A stretch of 64,000 nt of DNA from Lomentospora prolificans (lineage: Eukaryota; Ascomycota; Sordariomycetes; Microascales; Microascaceae): assembly GCA_029532625.1 (NCBI GenBank), contig JARFXM010000003.1, positions 4,402,001 to 4,466,000 of the forward strand. Direction: 5' to 3'. The position numbers and the translations under genes were made by a program. The number at the start of each line of letters is the position of its first letter. The first letter of the stretch is position 1. Positions 11,022 to 22,147 of the stretch are shown here, one piece after another. The notes under the pieces are model-generated. The model was not told the origin of the DNA. It did no database searches and saw nothing but the letters and a program-made list of their open reading frames with translations.

Positions 11022-12199
11022 ATGTCCACATCCTCGGGCCCCGCGGATACGTGGATTTCGTCGTACTGCTCCACTGTGGGACATGAATATTTTGCCGAAG
11101 TTTCGGAGGATTTTATCGAAGATGATTTCAACTTGACGGGTCTGCAGACCCAAGTTGCCATGTATAAGGAGGCTCTGGAGGTATGTTTTTTGCGTCGGAG
11201 GTCGCGTCGCCGGCGTCGATGTCTCGCCCCTGAGCTTCGATTTCCCGCTGGCTTGCCCAAGGAATTGAAGCGAGCGCGACCGACCCACTCCTCCTTGAGA
11301 TCTTAGAATTGGCTAACGTGTGTGCGCCGTATCAGATGATCCTCGATGTCGAGCCGGAGGACGATGATGAGGAGGACGAGGACGAGGAAGAAGATGACGA
11401 GGGTGAGTCTGGCGAGAACCAGGATCGCATGATTGCGAGGCAAGAGAGACGACACGCCACCCACAGCCGAATGGCGAGTGACCTGTCCGTCATCGAGTCA
11501 TCCGCCGAGCTATTGTACGGCCTCATCCACCAGCGATATATCTGCTCCAGGGCCGGAATCCAGCAAATGAGCGAGAAGTACGAGCTCGGTCACTTCGGCG
11601 CCTGCCCCCGTACCAACTGCGAGATGGCGCGAACCCTACCCGTTGGACTTTCCGATATCCCAGGCGAAGATACTGTCAAGCTCTTCTGCCCTTCCTGCCT
11701 CGACGTATACGTTCCCCCCAACAGCCGTTTCCAGACCGTGGATGGAGCCTTCTTTGGTCGCACTTTCGGCGCCCTCTTCTTATTAACCTTCCCCGAGTAC
11801 GACCTCACTAAGCGCGGAGTCGAGTTCCTCTCCAACACTAGGATTCAAGAAGGGTCTGAAATTATCAATGGTGTCTACTCCCGCAACATTGCGCCAGGAC
11901 TCGGCCGCAACCGCATTTACCAACCCAAGATCTACGGCTTCAGGGTCTCCGAAATTTCTCGCTCCGGCCCTCGCATGCAATGGCTCAGGAGCCGTCCTGA
12001 CGACTTGACCGAGCTTGACGAGGCCCGCCTATATGCTGAGCAACACCCCGACTCGGATGAGGACGAGGACATGATCTCTTCGGGAAGGGCTACGGGTCGT
12101 CCCAGACTTCCCGGCAACGCGAGGCTCCGATCCAAGAGGCAAGGCCCTAACGGCAGCCCCATGAACGTCGACGCCAACGGCATCGAGTCGGAGCTATAA
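11022..12199 (+). CDS. CKB1: Casein kinase II regulatory (beta) subunit
   Basis: Exons 11022-11180 and 11336-12199 flank a 155-base intron (GTATGT donor, CTAAC branch) and give 340 residues. The beta subunit dimerises through a zinc-binding fold and docks two catalytic subunits of the CK2 kinase. Visible family features are the N-terminal WISSYCSTVGHEYFAEV segment, an acidic stretch just after the splice junction (about residues 58-78, nearly all Asp/Glu), LYGLIHQRYI, the zinc ligands in CPRTNC and CPSC, and DGAFFGRTFGALFL before FPEYDLTK. The tail beyond residue about 250 is polar. An in-frame ATG at 11007 would add five residues; I prefer 11022 because conserved sequence begins there. The CKB1 rather than CKB2 label is likely but not proven. 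Confidence 0.95.
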
Positions 12200-12715
12200 C
12201 GAGGAGGACCGGGGTAGTAGATTGGGAGGACCGGACGGACGGCGTGTGTGGAAGGGAATTTCATGGCACGGCGTTCAAAGGTGTTGCGGAAATACAAAAG
12301 AAAACTCAAACCAACTCATATCAATCACACATCACACAAACCTTGCGGGGAGACCACTGCTCTTTATTTTATTTTATTTTTTTTCTTCCTTTTCCAAGAA
12401 CTTCTTTCCGGGATGGGTAACGTGTAATAGAGAGTCAGTATTCATTTTTATTTCTTTGGATGGGAAATCTTATGTCCTTTTTTGGTGATTTCATCAAGAG
12501 GACGACGGATGGCGGACTACTCCGCTTCTGCTCATATTTGACGTATGTCGAGATACCAATCGAACGAGTCAATGCGGATCAGTGCCTAGTCTTGTAGTCC
12601 GCCGACGGTGACATCCTAGCCGCTCTAGCTGACGCTTAAATACGGGTTTATCAGATAATCCCTCCCATGCACTAGTTCTACGACTCGCAGTGATTACACC
12701 TAGCTAGTTCCACAA
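12200..12715. other. Convergent 3' intergenic region
   Basis: Lies between the convergent CK2 beta and P450 genes. A T-rich run at about 12360-12392 is a plausible 3'-end processing signal for the plus-strand gene. No gene seen. Confidence 0.5.
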
Positions 12716-14299
12716 TCAACCATCCCAATCTTCCGCATACGATCTCAGGCTGACAAAACACGGTAATCCGCCCTCCATGGGCAGCGTCAAGCTAATCGGG
12801 CTCTTCTTCTCGGCCGGTACCCCACCCGGCCCTGTTTCTGCGGCGTCCACAAAGTCAAACAGCCAGACTACGACGGCGAGGACCTGCACGGCCATGAGCT
12901 CGGCCATTTTCTTCCCGAGGCAGATGCGTGGCCCGCCGTTGAAGACGGGGAACTCGCCCACGGGGCGATTGACGAAGCGTGGGATGGCGTCGCCCGTCTC
13001 GTCCTGGCCATCGGGGAAGGAGAGCCAGCGGGTGGGGCGGAAGGAATCGGCGTCGGGGCCCCAGGTGATTCGGGAGCGGTTCATGGACCAGGGCGACCAG
13101 AGGAGGACGGAGCCGCGGGGGAGGAAGGTGCCGTCTGGTAGGGTGGACGGGGCGGTGGTTTGCTTGATCTCGATGGGGATCGGGGGAAAGAGGCGCAGGG
13201 CTTCGTAGAAGATGGCGAGGGTGTAGGGGGCCGAGGTTGGGGTGAACAGTGAAGGGGTGGGGGAGGAGGGTGAGACCTCGGCCGTTTGGAGGATGCGGCG
13301 TATCTCGCGGCGCATCTTGGAGGCTTCTTCGGGGTGGCGGGTGAGGAGGTGGAGGGTCCAGGTGAGGCCTTGCGCCGTGGTGTCGCGGCCGGCAGAGAGG
13401 TAGTTTAGCGCCGAGTCGGCCACCAGCTTTTCGTCTCCTATGGAGTCGAGGAGGGATTTGACCAGGCTGCCTGAGATTTCGTCGAGCTTTCCGTCCTTGG
13501 GCGTCTTTTCAGAGTCTCGGGATTTTGTGGCGCTTTCGACAATTTGCCTGCCGTGGCTTCTTACCAGACCGAGCGCGCGACGGAATTTGGACCCGAGAAA
13601 GATTTCGGTGATTTTCCAGAGGGGGTTCTGGAAGCGGGCGGCCGTCGCTCCGCTAGCATACTCGAATGCCAGCGTAAAGTCGTCATTGGCGTGCATCTCC
13701 ATATCATACGCCATCTTCCCCATCAACCGTGTCGTAACCTCGTGAAACACGCCCTGCATATCCACCACCGTCTCACCATCCGCCTTCCCCCTCAATTCCT
13801 CCACGCTCTCCTCTAGATACTTTGGCAGCGCCACCTCAGTAAGCACCCTCAAGTTCGCCGCGCTCAAAAATGCCAGGCCGGCCCTCCTCTGCGCCTTCCA
13901 GAGGTCCCCGTCGGCGTTGATGATGCCGTACCCGAACAGGTCCCACGACCGCGACTTTACAAAGTCGCCCTTGGCGAAGACGCCCTCGTTCTTCAGCACG
14001 AACTCGACGTTCTTCGGGTCGCTGATAATTACGCCCTTGCCGACCGTCGGGACGGAGATTTGGAGGGTGGCGTTGCCATGTTTGCGCTGGCAGGCGACGA
14101 ACCAGCCGAGGAGTTCGTGGCGGGGCCGGAGGAAATGGAGTGCGTTACCGAGCAGGGGTAGGGTATTCGGCGCCTTGGGGAGGGGTTTGGAGTCGCGCCG
14201 GATGGGTTGTTGGAGGAGCGTGTGTAAGAGGAAGCCGAGGAGCGGGAGAGAGATGGAGATGAGGGTTGCTTGAGGGAGAGAGAGGTTGAGGAGGGTCAT
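12716..14299 (-). CDS. Cytochrome P450 (CYP52/CYP86-like class)
   Basis: Intronless frame of 527 residues, a normal length for a microsomal P450. An N-terminal hydrophobic anchor (about residues 8-30) is followed by a Pro-rich hinge (PLPKAPNTLPLLGN). The I-helix AGRDTT motif is at 303-308, the ExxR motif EALR at 366-369, a PERF-type segment FRPTRW at 420-425, and the haem loop FNGGPRICLG at 453-462 with Cys460 as ligand. The AGRDTTAQ-LTW pattern and the haem loop resemble CYP52/CYP63/CYP86-type enzymes, which hydroxylate fatty acids or alkanes at their ends; that substrate is inference. It stands alone, with no reductase or biosynthetic cluster beside it. Confidence 0.95.
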   Translation of the reverse strand: MTLLNLSLPQATLISISLPLLGFLLHTLLQQPIRRDSKPLPKAPNTLPLLGNALHFLRPRHELLGWFVACQRKHGNATLQISVPTVGKGVIISDPKNVEFVLKNEGVFAKGDFVKSRSWDLFGYGIINADGDLWKAQRRAGLAFLSAANLRVLTEVALPKYLEESVEELRGKADGETVVDMQGVFHEVTTRLMGKMAYDMEMHANDDFTLAFEYASGATAARFQNPLWKITEIFLGSKFRRALGLVRSHGRQIVESATKSRDSEKTPKDGKLDEISGSLVKSLLDSIGDEKLVADSALNYLSAGRDTTAQGLTWTLHLLTRHPEEASKMRREIRRILQTAEVSPSSPTPSLFTPTSAPYTLAIFYEALRLFPPIPIEIKQTTAPSTLPDGTFLPRGSVLLWSPWSMNRSRITWGPDADSFRPTRWLSFPDGQDETGDAIPRFVNRPVGEFPVFNGGPRICLGKKMAELMAVQVLAVVVWLFDFVDAAETGPGGVPAEKKSPISLTLPMEGGLPCFVSLRSYAEDWDG

Positions 14300-15186
14300 C
14301 CTTGGATCTCACGTTTCAAGGAAATCCGACGCCGAGGTTTAAATCATCTCAGAAGCTGCTTCGTGATATCTCATAGAGACTTCTCGAGATGGATGCCATG
14401 AAATTGCATGTTCCCGAGTCCCTGTCGTTTCATGGCACCCCAGTCACGTGGGAAGTCCATCAACATCAACATGGCAGCGACGACCTCCAGGCGGCTTGAC
14501 GTCAAAGCTCGCGTTTTCCAGTCATTCCGCATGCCTAAGCGTCCTCATCGTGGCCATGGTATCAATTGATTCTGTATCTTTTAGGAACCCTCGAAGCCCT
14601 TTTTTAGAGGGTCCTGGATCTAGCCCAGTTATCGTAAACCTAGCCCATGCGCCCCCCCCCCCCCGGGGGTCCTTGTCCATCTCATCAATTCTCAACCCCA
14701 ATCCCTCCCCAAGATTTCTCGTGTAATTGAGGTGGGGCTAGGAAAGGGCAGGAGATAGCTCGTCGAGGCCTTAATTAAAGAGCCAATGGTGGGAGGGAAG
14801 CCTTTGATTACCACAATGATGCGTTTTCCGCGAGGTTGAACTTGGCATCATTCATCGGTTGCCAAAAAGTAAATGGAAATATAGTAGTATTCATCATTGT
14901 CTTTTCTGATATCAAAACGCATTCATCAGCTGAATATTCAGCCGGAATATCAATGGCCACCATCTATATACACCAAAGAGCCTCCAAGGACACCTTCCAC
15001 CTCCATTCTAACAATACATTACACATCCAGGAATATGCCGCAATAAAAAAAAAAAAAAGCCCTCTTCCCAGACGAAAGCACTCCAGTCCCGTAGTATAAG
15101 GGGTGGAAAGACAGCAAAACTCGGTGATAAAGACCACGCACTTCGGCACCTCCCCCGGCATCCACCACATAGAAACCAGTCGCCAA
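14300..15186. promoter_or_regulatory. P450 promoter region and 3' flank of the Zn2Cys6 gene
   Basis: About 890 bases between two minus-strand genes. Notable are a C13-G5 run at 14652-14669 and an A12 run near 15047-15058. No supported gene. Confidence 0.4.
14652..14669. repeat. C13G5 homopolymer pair
   Basis: Thirteen C residues directly followed by five G residues. It lies about 350 bases upstream of the P450 start. It could be structured DNA or a run prone to length error. Confidence 0.8.
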
Positions 15187-17983
15187 TTAATACATATCCT
15201 TAAAATGGTTAGAAATGTTCTCTTCTACGAATCTTCCTAGAGAAGTAGCCGTAGGTAACAAGTCTACCTTGCTAGGCCCGTTGTTCCCAGAGCCAATGTA
15301 CACTTCAAACACCTTGCGCATCTCCGTCATCAACTGCACGCCGTTCGCGTTCTGCGCCACCGGAGGGTCATGGCTGTACGGTCCTCCTGGCCTAGCTGGT
15401 ACGGGGGCGGATCGCAGCGTAGGTCTAGGGTAAGGGCCGACAGACTGCGGGCCAGCCCGAGCCGTACTCGAGCCAATGGACATGGACCCTGCCGACGAAT
15501 CTGTAGTATCGTCAGGACCGGGCTGAATCCCGGTGATCTTTGGCGCAACCTCCTTAAGGGCGCTAAACGTGCGCCAGAGCCTCTTAGACACCCACGATTT
15601 GGCTGATAAATCTTTGACGAGGTCCAGCACCATGTAAAAGTGATCTCGGCAGGCGGCCGAGAATCGTTGCGGACAGTGCGCAGCGGCGAGGAAAATAACG
15701 GCGATAGACGAGGCAAGGAACTGATGGTAGAAGACCTGAAGCTTACGGTACATGTTACTTGTCGTGTCGAGATGATTGAGATAGCGGATCGTATCGGTTG
15801 CGAGGTGGACGGCGATTTGTGCGTGGGGAAAGTTGTTCATGATGCTATTCGCGTTCTGGAGGAATGGGATGTAAAGCCATAGGCGAAGCTAAATGATCAC
15901 GAGTGAGCGAAGTCCGGAGTTAAAGGAGGATCAAAAAAGAAGAAAAAAAAAAGGCCGGGTTGAGCCTTACCTGATTGCAGCGGAGATACGTCCATATCCT
16001 CAATCGTCTCAGGTTATAAGATGGCGTTGCAATCATCCGCTTATCCTGGCTCCAATCCCTGATCTTGACTTCATCGGGTGCATTTTCATACCACTGGATA
16101 ATCTCCCGATCTAAGCTATCCACGTCGTAGATTGGAGGATCGCGAGCTCCAGATTGATTATATTGCGACGTGAGTCTGAAGACTCGGGCCCCCAAACGCG
16201 AATACGCGATCAGTGTCATGAGATAGGGATGATCCTCCTGATCAATAGTCAGAAAGCCAACAAACCGGCCGTTTGGGGTAAAGGATTTCACCTACCGGTA
16301 GCGGCAGCTGCGTATCAATGTCTTCATCCCTGACAACATACGGCAGCCCCGTTCCGAAAGACCAGATCCTCTCATATATATATGAGAACCAGAAACACGT
16401 CAGTCCACTTTGTCTATCCTCATCATTCTCAATCAACATCATGCTACTTCGGTTGTGTAAACCAAGCTCTAGACATAATCTTGCAACTTGTCCCATGACC
16501 CTCCAGGCCAGAATCTCTTCACTAGACAGGAATCGGTAGCCAGCCAGCAATATCAAGATCGGTAAATTCTTCACGTTGTTCGCCTCGGCCATGAGCTTCG
16601 CATTAAGCTCTGACTCCATACTCTGATAAAGTCGGTTGGCCTTGTCGTTATCGCCGTGATCTTCGAAAGTCAGCGCACAACAGATGATGATTTTGAGAAG
16701 TAGGGTTCTCTCATCGTTAAGACAAGGTAGCATTCCGTTCCGCCTACTACTCTCCATAAACGACGCCAAACTTTGGGCGTGGCTGATGACGGTCTGCATA
16801 TTGATAACGGGAAACATGATGCCGACTTCGTCCTCGTGGAGACGGCAAAGGCGAATCATTTCGTCGTTCGACATGTCCCAAAGCGGGTCTGTAGGGGTTT
16901 GAGGGCCCTGGGGTGCAGGCCGAGGCGACTGGTCATCCGGCTCTGAATCCGCAATATGACTTATGCTCTTGTATCCTAAAGCATGTATATTCGGCATATC
17001 CGTAGCGAAAGGCGCCCCCACAGGCCCTCCCCTATACGCAGGTTTTGGCTGCGTCATTTCGGGCCTATACGCAGAACCATGCGACAGCACGGGGGACGGC
17101 GATACAGTCGGGGGCCCGCTCGGCGACACAAGGGGCAGTACACGATCTTGCGGGGGGAGCATTCGCGGAAGGGTCTCGGTTCGAAGTGCGCTGAGGCTCT
17201 GGAAGAGACTATCGACTTGCTCTTGGAGCTTGCTGACCTTGGCCGTCATATTCTTGAATTCATCGGATTCTTTGAAGTTGTTCGAACAGCAGTTTGGGGC
17301 GTAGAGGCAGGCAAGGTTGAGGTTTCCGCATCGCTGGCAGGGGGTTTCGCCATTGCATTTTATCTTTCGGCGCTTGCACTCGTTGCTAGAAAGAAAGTCT
17401 TAGGTTGGCCGGAAACGACGCGCACAAAAAAAACGACGGGGTTGCTCAAGGAGGAAGCTTACCATGCAATCGAAATGTACTGTAGTCAACGATCCGAGTC
17501 CAAATCAGCATGCTGGGCGCTCTCCAGATGTCTCTTCCATATACATGCAGGGCAAAATCATCCCCAGCCAGACAGGCAACGCTGTCCCAGGGGTGGGATT
17601 CCACTTACGCGATTTCTTTTGCTCCTCTGCTGCTTCGCAGGCCCCGCCGCGCCCGAGGAAGGCTCCTCCTCGTCGGCTTTCCTCTTGGCTCCATTCCCCC
17701 CCGGCGTCGCACCATCGGCTGAGATCGAGTTTCGCGACCCTCCCGGACCCCCGGCGCTCGAGCTGTACGGCGCAGCTCCTCCAGGCGTAGTAGGTTGCTG
17801 CATCGAATGGCCCCGGTAGATGCCCGAATTGTCGGCTGAGGCCGCAGATGCGGGCGAACCCGCGGCCATGTTGTTCGAGGGGGCGTCGTACGTCGGGGCC
17901 GCTGCTATGCCGGCGGCTCTGTGTTGGCCGGGGGTTTGGGTCAGGTATCGCAGGTCGCTCACCTGCGTTTCGATCTGTTCCAT
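15187..17983 (-). CDS. Zn(II)2Cys6 fungal transcription factor
   Basis: Five exons (17609-17983, 17463-17479, 16296-17385, 15971-16237, 15187-15888) join in frame to 816 residues. The binuclear zinc cluster has six cysteines at 131, 134, 141, 147, 150 and 157 (CX2CX6CX5CX2CX6C) with basic KRRKIK between; a short coiled coil follows (about 176-195). Residues from about 290 to 590 look like the fungal-specific transcription factor domain of this class. The N-terminal 125 residues are low-complexity. Exon 2 is only 17 bases and its last two bases belong to the first zinc-cluster Cys codon. An in-frame ATG at 18151 would extend the N-terminus; I prefer 17983, since the extension is Pro/Ser-rich and unconserved in character. 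It is the nearest gene downstream of fumarylacetoacetase, but a regulatory link is only speculation. I do not recognise a named orthologue. Confidence 0.92.
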
Positions 17984-18560
17984 TGTTCCATTTGATGCGC
18001 GGGATCGGATTCGGGATTCGGGGGAATGGGAGGTGGGGTTGTGTAGCTCTGGAAGGCTCGTCGAAAGTTTTGTCGGCGCGTAGGGAATACGGAGAGGAAG
18101 GGAAGGGCGGAAGGGTGGAATTGAAAGAACACAAAGAAAAAAGGAAAACAATTCGGAAAAGTGAGAAGTCGAAAAGCCGAAAGGGTAATGGAGCTTGTTC
18201 TCGGCGATGAGCGGTATTGTCGTGTACTGTGCCGGGTGCCCCCTCTGGCAGGAACAATGGCGGCAGGGTAGGGGAGCCTTGAACTATCGTCGTAGCATCG
18301 CTTCAACTCCGGCCCATTTTTAATCGACCTCTTTGATAGGTATTATTCTTCTAAAACTCTCTGTTGTTCCCGCTCTATGAGGAGGGAATCAAGGTAGCCC
18401 CTGACAGGACCAGGATACAACGTAAGGTCCCTTCGAAAGGTACGGCGGAATTGCAGGACGAGGACAGTGCCGGTTCTGGACTGAGGCTTTTGAAGGGGGT
18501 TGGCAGATAGAAGGGGAAGGGAAAGAGAAAGCGACGATCGTGGGATTTAATACCAGCTCC

Positions 18561-18608
18561 TACTACCATAACTACTATTACTACTACGACGATGACTATT
18601 ACTAGTAC
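18561..18608. repeat. Imperfect (ACT)n-like microsatellite
   Basis: TACTAC, ACTACT, ATTACT and ACGACG units alternate over about 48 bases, a degenerate trinucleotide repeat in the upstream region of the Zn2Cys6 gene. Confidence 0.65.
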
Positions 18609-19472
18609 CTTAGTACTGGCACGGTAACAGTGTGGACCTGAACCACTACCAGGCCCGAATCTCTGTCTTGGTTTTTTCCCTGTCTGTCCCTAAATGTCCT
18701 GATACTACCTGCGCTTCTTGCATTGGCCTTGCCCCATCTGCCGGAGCTGCGTCTCGCCAAGACACAACTTGCTGGATTGGGCTGGACTGGACTTTGGGGG
18801 GGGAAACAATGGGAAGAGGGCAACGATGAAGAAAGGGACACACCCGGCTGTGGTTCGGACGCGGCTGATTGCGTGTCGATACTGTACAGCCCCAGCCAAA
18901 CAGTACACGCAACTACAGTAATATTTTCCGACGATCTCTGCTCAGCACGGTGCACCTCTAAGGGTCCAATGTCAATGTCTCCCCATTCCCCGGCTGGCAA
19001 AAGTTCCAGCTTTGGCTCCCTTGGTTCACCTGTGGACCAAAACCTGTCGGCGCCAGTGTGCAAAAGATAGACCTCTGGTGCACATGTATGGGGATTTTGG
19101 TGGAGATCGGTGGGCACTCTGGCCTGAATTTTGACGTCCTCGCATCTTGCACCATCTCTTGTAGCGTCGCCAAGTCCAATGCGGCATGGTGCAGATCTAG
19201 ATATGCAGCCTGAACTTTGTGGGGTTGAAGCGCGAGGGATCTGCTCTTGTGTACGAAGGTAGCTCGAGGATGAAGCGCTGCGCTGCGGTGCTGGTGTGGT
19301 GGCCCAGCAGCGGCGGCCGATTACGCTACGCTCTTCGCAACAACAACATGGCAACTACTTCGTACTATCTGCGAGATTCATCCTCTCACCCGCCTCTCTG
19401 GTGCTATCCGTAGTAATCGAGCAATCTGAAATGAGCTGAGATCGTGAATCTTGGCGCCCCCACCACCACCAC

Positions 19473-19520
19473 AAAAAAAAAAAAAAAAAAAAAGAAAAGA
19501 AAAAAAGGAAAAAAAAAAGG
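19473..19520. repeat. A/G homopurine tract
   Basis: Twenty-one A residues followed by A-runs broken by single or double G, about 48 bases with no pyrimidine. It lies about 105 bases beyond the fumarylacetoacetase stop codon, so on the sense strand of that gene it is a T/C tract in the 3' flank. Confidence 0.85.
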
Positions 19521-19625
19521 CGGGTTGACGTCTCATTTATTAACGGACTCCAATTTCCAATCCTTCGTTTCTTTCCGGCTTCCTTATCGCCGATCTTCAA
19601 AGCGTACATATAGCTGTCGTCGCTA

Positions 19626-21011
19626 TTACGCCGCCGAGGGCGGAGTAGCCGCAACTGTGCCAGCACATTCCCCAAACCCAACACGCCCGCTACCGTTCTC
19701 GGCAAACCCTCTCAACACCACCGTATCACCGTCCTCCAGGAACCGGCGAACGACTCCCTCAGATCCCACAGCCACGTCCTTCTTGCCTCCCTCCGACATC
19801 TCCAGGAGACTGCCTCGCTGATGTTTCTCTGGCCCGCTAATGGTGCCTGATCCGAGAAGATCACCTGTCCGCATGGGACATCCGCCGATGGTGTGGTGGG
19901 CGATCATTTGCGGGAACGACCAGAGCAAGTTTTTCGCGCTTACTCGCGAAATTGTCGACGAATCTCCGTTGGGGGCTAGAATATCACAAATGACAGTCAG
20001 CAAAAGAAACGTGAAAGCCCAACTAAGCTAACACTCACTTTTCAGCTCGACTTCTAGATTAATATCAAAGACGGGCTTGTCTGCGCCCTTCAGGTACTCC
20101 TGCACCTCAGTCTTGTTCTCGAGAGCCTCTACACGGAAGGGCTCCAGCGCATCCGCAAGCACTACCCAGGGGCTAATCGTAGTCCCAAAGTTCTTGCTGT
20201 TAAACGGACCCAGAGGCACGTACTCCCAGGTCTGGATATCTCTTGCGCTCCAGTCATTCAGCAGCACATACCCAAAGATGTAGTCTTCGGCATCGCGCAC
20301 CGAGATCTCGTTCCCCATATCATTAGGCTTCGCAATGAGACACCCCAACTCGAGCTCGAAATCTAATTTCCGGCAGGGCGATGTAATAGGCTGGCTAGGT
20401 TGACCCTCAGCAGGAGGTTGCGCCAGAATCTGGCCACGAGGTCGCCGGATTGCAGTTCCTGACACAACAACACTGGACGCACGACCGTGGTATCCAACCG
20501 GGAGATGGGTATAGTTTGGCTGGAGAGCTGCCTTGGGGCCCCTAAACATGCTGCCTACGTGGAAGGCATGATGATATCCAGCGTAAAAGTCCGTGTAGTC
20601 ACCTATTTCCATTGGTAAGTGTAGACGGATAGATTTCATCGGAATGATGGCTCTGGAAATCCAGTAATCGTCCTTTCGCAAGAAGGATTCGTAAGTCGCG
20701 TTCGAGGCCGAGAAAACATCCTGCAAGCGCTCCCTCGTCTTCTTGTGAATAGGTCGTCCGAGCGCAGCAAACGCATTAAGCGAAGGCTTGGAGAAAACGT
20801 CGCTATGTTCATCGATGAAGTCAAACACTCGATAAAACTCGGGATGGCAGGAAAGCTCTTTCATGTCAATTACATAGTTCCCCAGGGCGACGCCGACGCG
20901 GGGAATGGCGTAGGCCGTGGTGCTGATGATACCGAACGGCAGGTTAGCAAGCGAGAAGTCACTCCCTGCATCAACGTCCAACCAGGACGTAAGTGGTTCG
21001 CTGTGCGCCAT
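19626..21011 (-). CDS. fahA: Fumarylacetoacetase
   Basis: Exons 20039-21011 and 19626-19975 around a 63-base intron give 440 residues, close to the usual length. The enzyme hydrolyses fumarylacetoacetate to fumarate and acetoacetate, the last step of phenylalanine/tyrosine breakdown. By comparison with the mammalian enzyme from memory, the metal and catalytic residues are present: Asp141 and His148 in DFYAGYHHAFHVG, Glu219 and Glu221 in DFELELG, Asp253 in LLNDWSARDIQ, and Lys273 in FNSKNFGTTISPW. PVGYHGRASS and the C-terminal SGTISGPE and GFGECAGTV segments are also conserved. Homogentisate dioxygenase of the same pathway lies about 14 kb to the right on the opposite strand; maleylacetoacetate isomerase is not in the window. 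Confidence 0.97.
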
Positions 21012-22147
21012 GATTCGTGAGGTGTTATTTTGATAGAGCTAGGACGAGGGTTTTCGAAATGTATATCGGGGGTCAATTTGTGAAGCTTCTGAAAAAAATA
21101 CTAAGTAGTTACAACTGAGGGCTGATCAGATGACGTATATAACCAGCCGTGCGGAAGGTTTGCCAGATCAAAGATGGCATTTCCAACAGGATGGGGGAAA
21201 TGATTCCTGATAGTCCGGATTTCCAAGCAACTCAACTTAAATGGCCTCCTCGGCCTTTGCTACCGATGCAGTGCGACAACAAGCATAGATGCCAGGCTGT
21301 TCATGTCAACCAGCTCTCTCGATGGGAGAGTTCTGGTGGAGTTTGGTAACAGAGTCGCAGCATTTAGCCCGACGCAACCCGAAGCCGGCCGAACACACTG
21401 TTCCGCGATCCTTAAGCCTCTGAACTCCGCACAATGGCGTCGCGCGTCTCTCTCGGCAAGAGGCAAGAAAAGGCTCGAGGTGGAATCTTCCCCTCTTCTA
21501 GGCGCGGAGCCCATTCCACTGGCCTACCTCAATAGGGAACGTTGAGTTGCTTAGATTGATTCAATTCCTCTTGATTGGCCCCAGAGCTCAAAGCTCCCCG
21601 CACTCGCCAACGAGAACGGCGTCATAGCTGACATCGAAAGCTGCTAGCACAAACAGTTGAGAGGAGCACCTCTTATGTTATTCCTGAGATAAGCGGCTTG
21701 GTGAAACTCGGACATTGAACCCGAGGCCGAATCCAACTCGGCGCTCCCATCGCCCGTTCTGATTTTCCTTGATCTATGAGAAAATGACCGCTACCCGACC
21801 GAGGCCCGACACCAGAACAAAGTCTTGTGCGGAGGTGCAAGATTTCGCTCATCAATCTTCCTGCCAAGAAAGCGTAAGTGGTGCTACTAATCCACTGGTG
21901 TGTGCTCAAGTGGCTAGCCGGCGATAATGCACATCGAAGACATGAGCCAGGCTATGCGACTGTCGGGGATAGGTCACTAAACTTGTAGTCTATTTCTTAG
22001 ATCACGTCTTTTATTGACTCGAATTTACATCGTTCAAAAGGACAATTGATACAGACTTGGCGAATTTAACAAAATAATCTCTCCGTTGTGCAATAGCGTG
22101 ACGAAGACTTGCAAAAAAAAATTGGAACACAGCCAGCTCACAGCCTC
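21012..22147. promoter_or_regulatory. Fumarylacetoacetase promoter and 3' flank of the sulfotransferase-like gene
   Basis: About 1.1 kb between two minus-strand genes. I see no shared element with the homogentisate dioxygenase promoter by eye, and no gene. Confidence 0.4.

Larger units (their letters stand above)
17984..19625. promoter_or_regulatory. Promoter region of the Zn2Cys6 gene and 3' flank of fumarylacetoacetase
   Basis: A 1.6-kb stretch between two minus-strand genes. It contains an imperfect ACT/ATT trinucleotide run and an A/G homopurine tract, listed separately. Many overlapping short open frames occur in all frames, none with family resemblance, so I see no gene. Confidence 0.45.

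Noticed and set aside
10776..11306. Plus-strand frame of 176 codons covering CK2 beta exon 1
   Set aside because: Only residues from 11022 to 11180 belong to the family; the upstream part is Pro-rich leader and the downstream part is intron.
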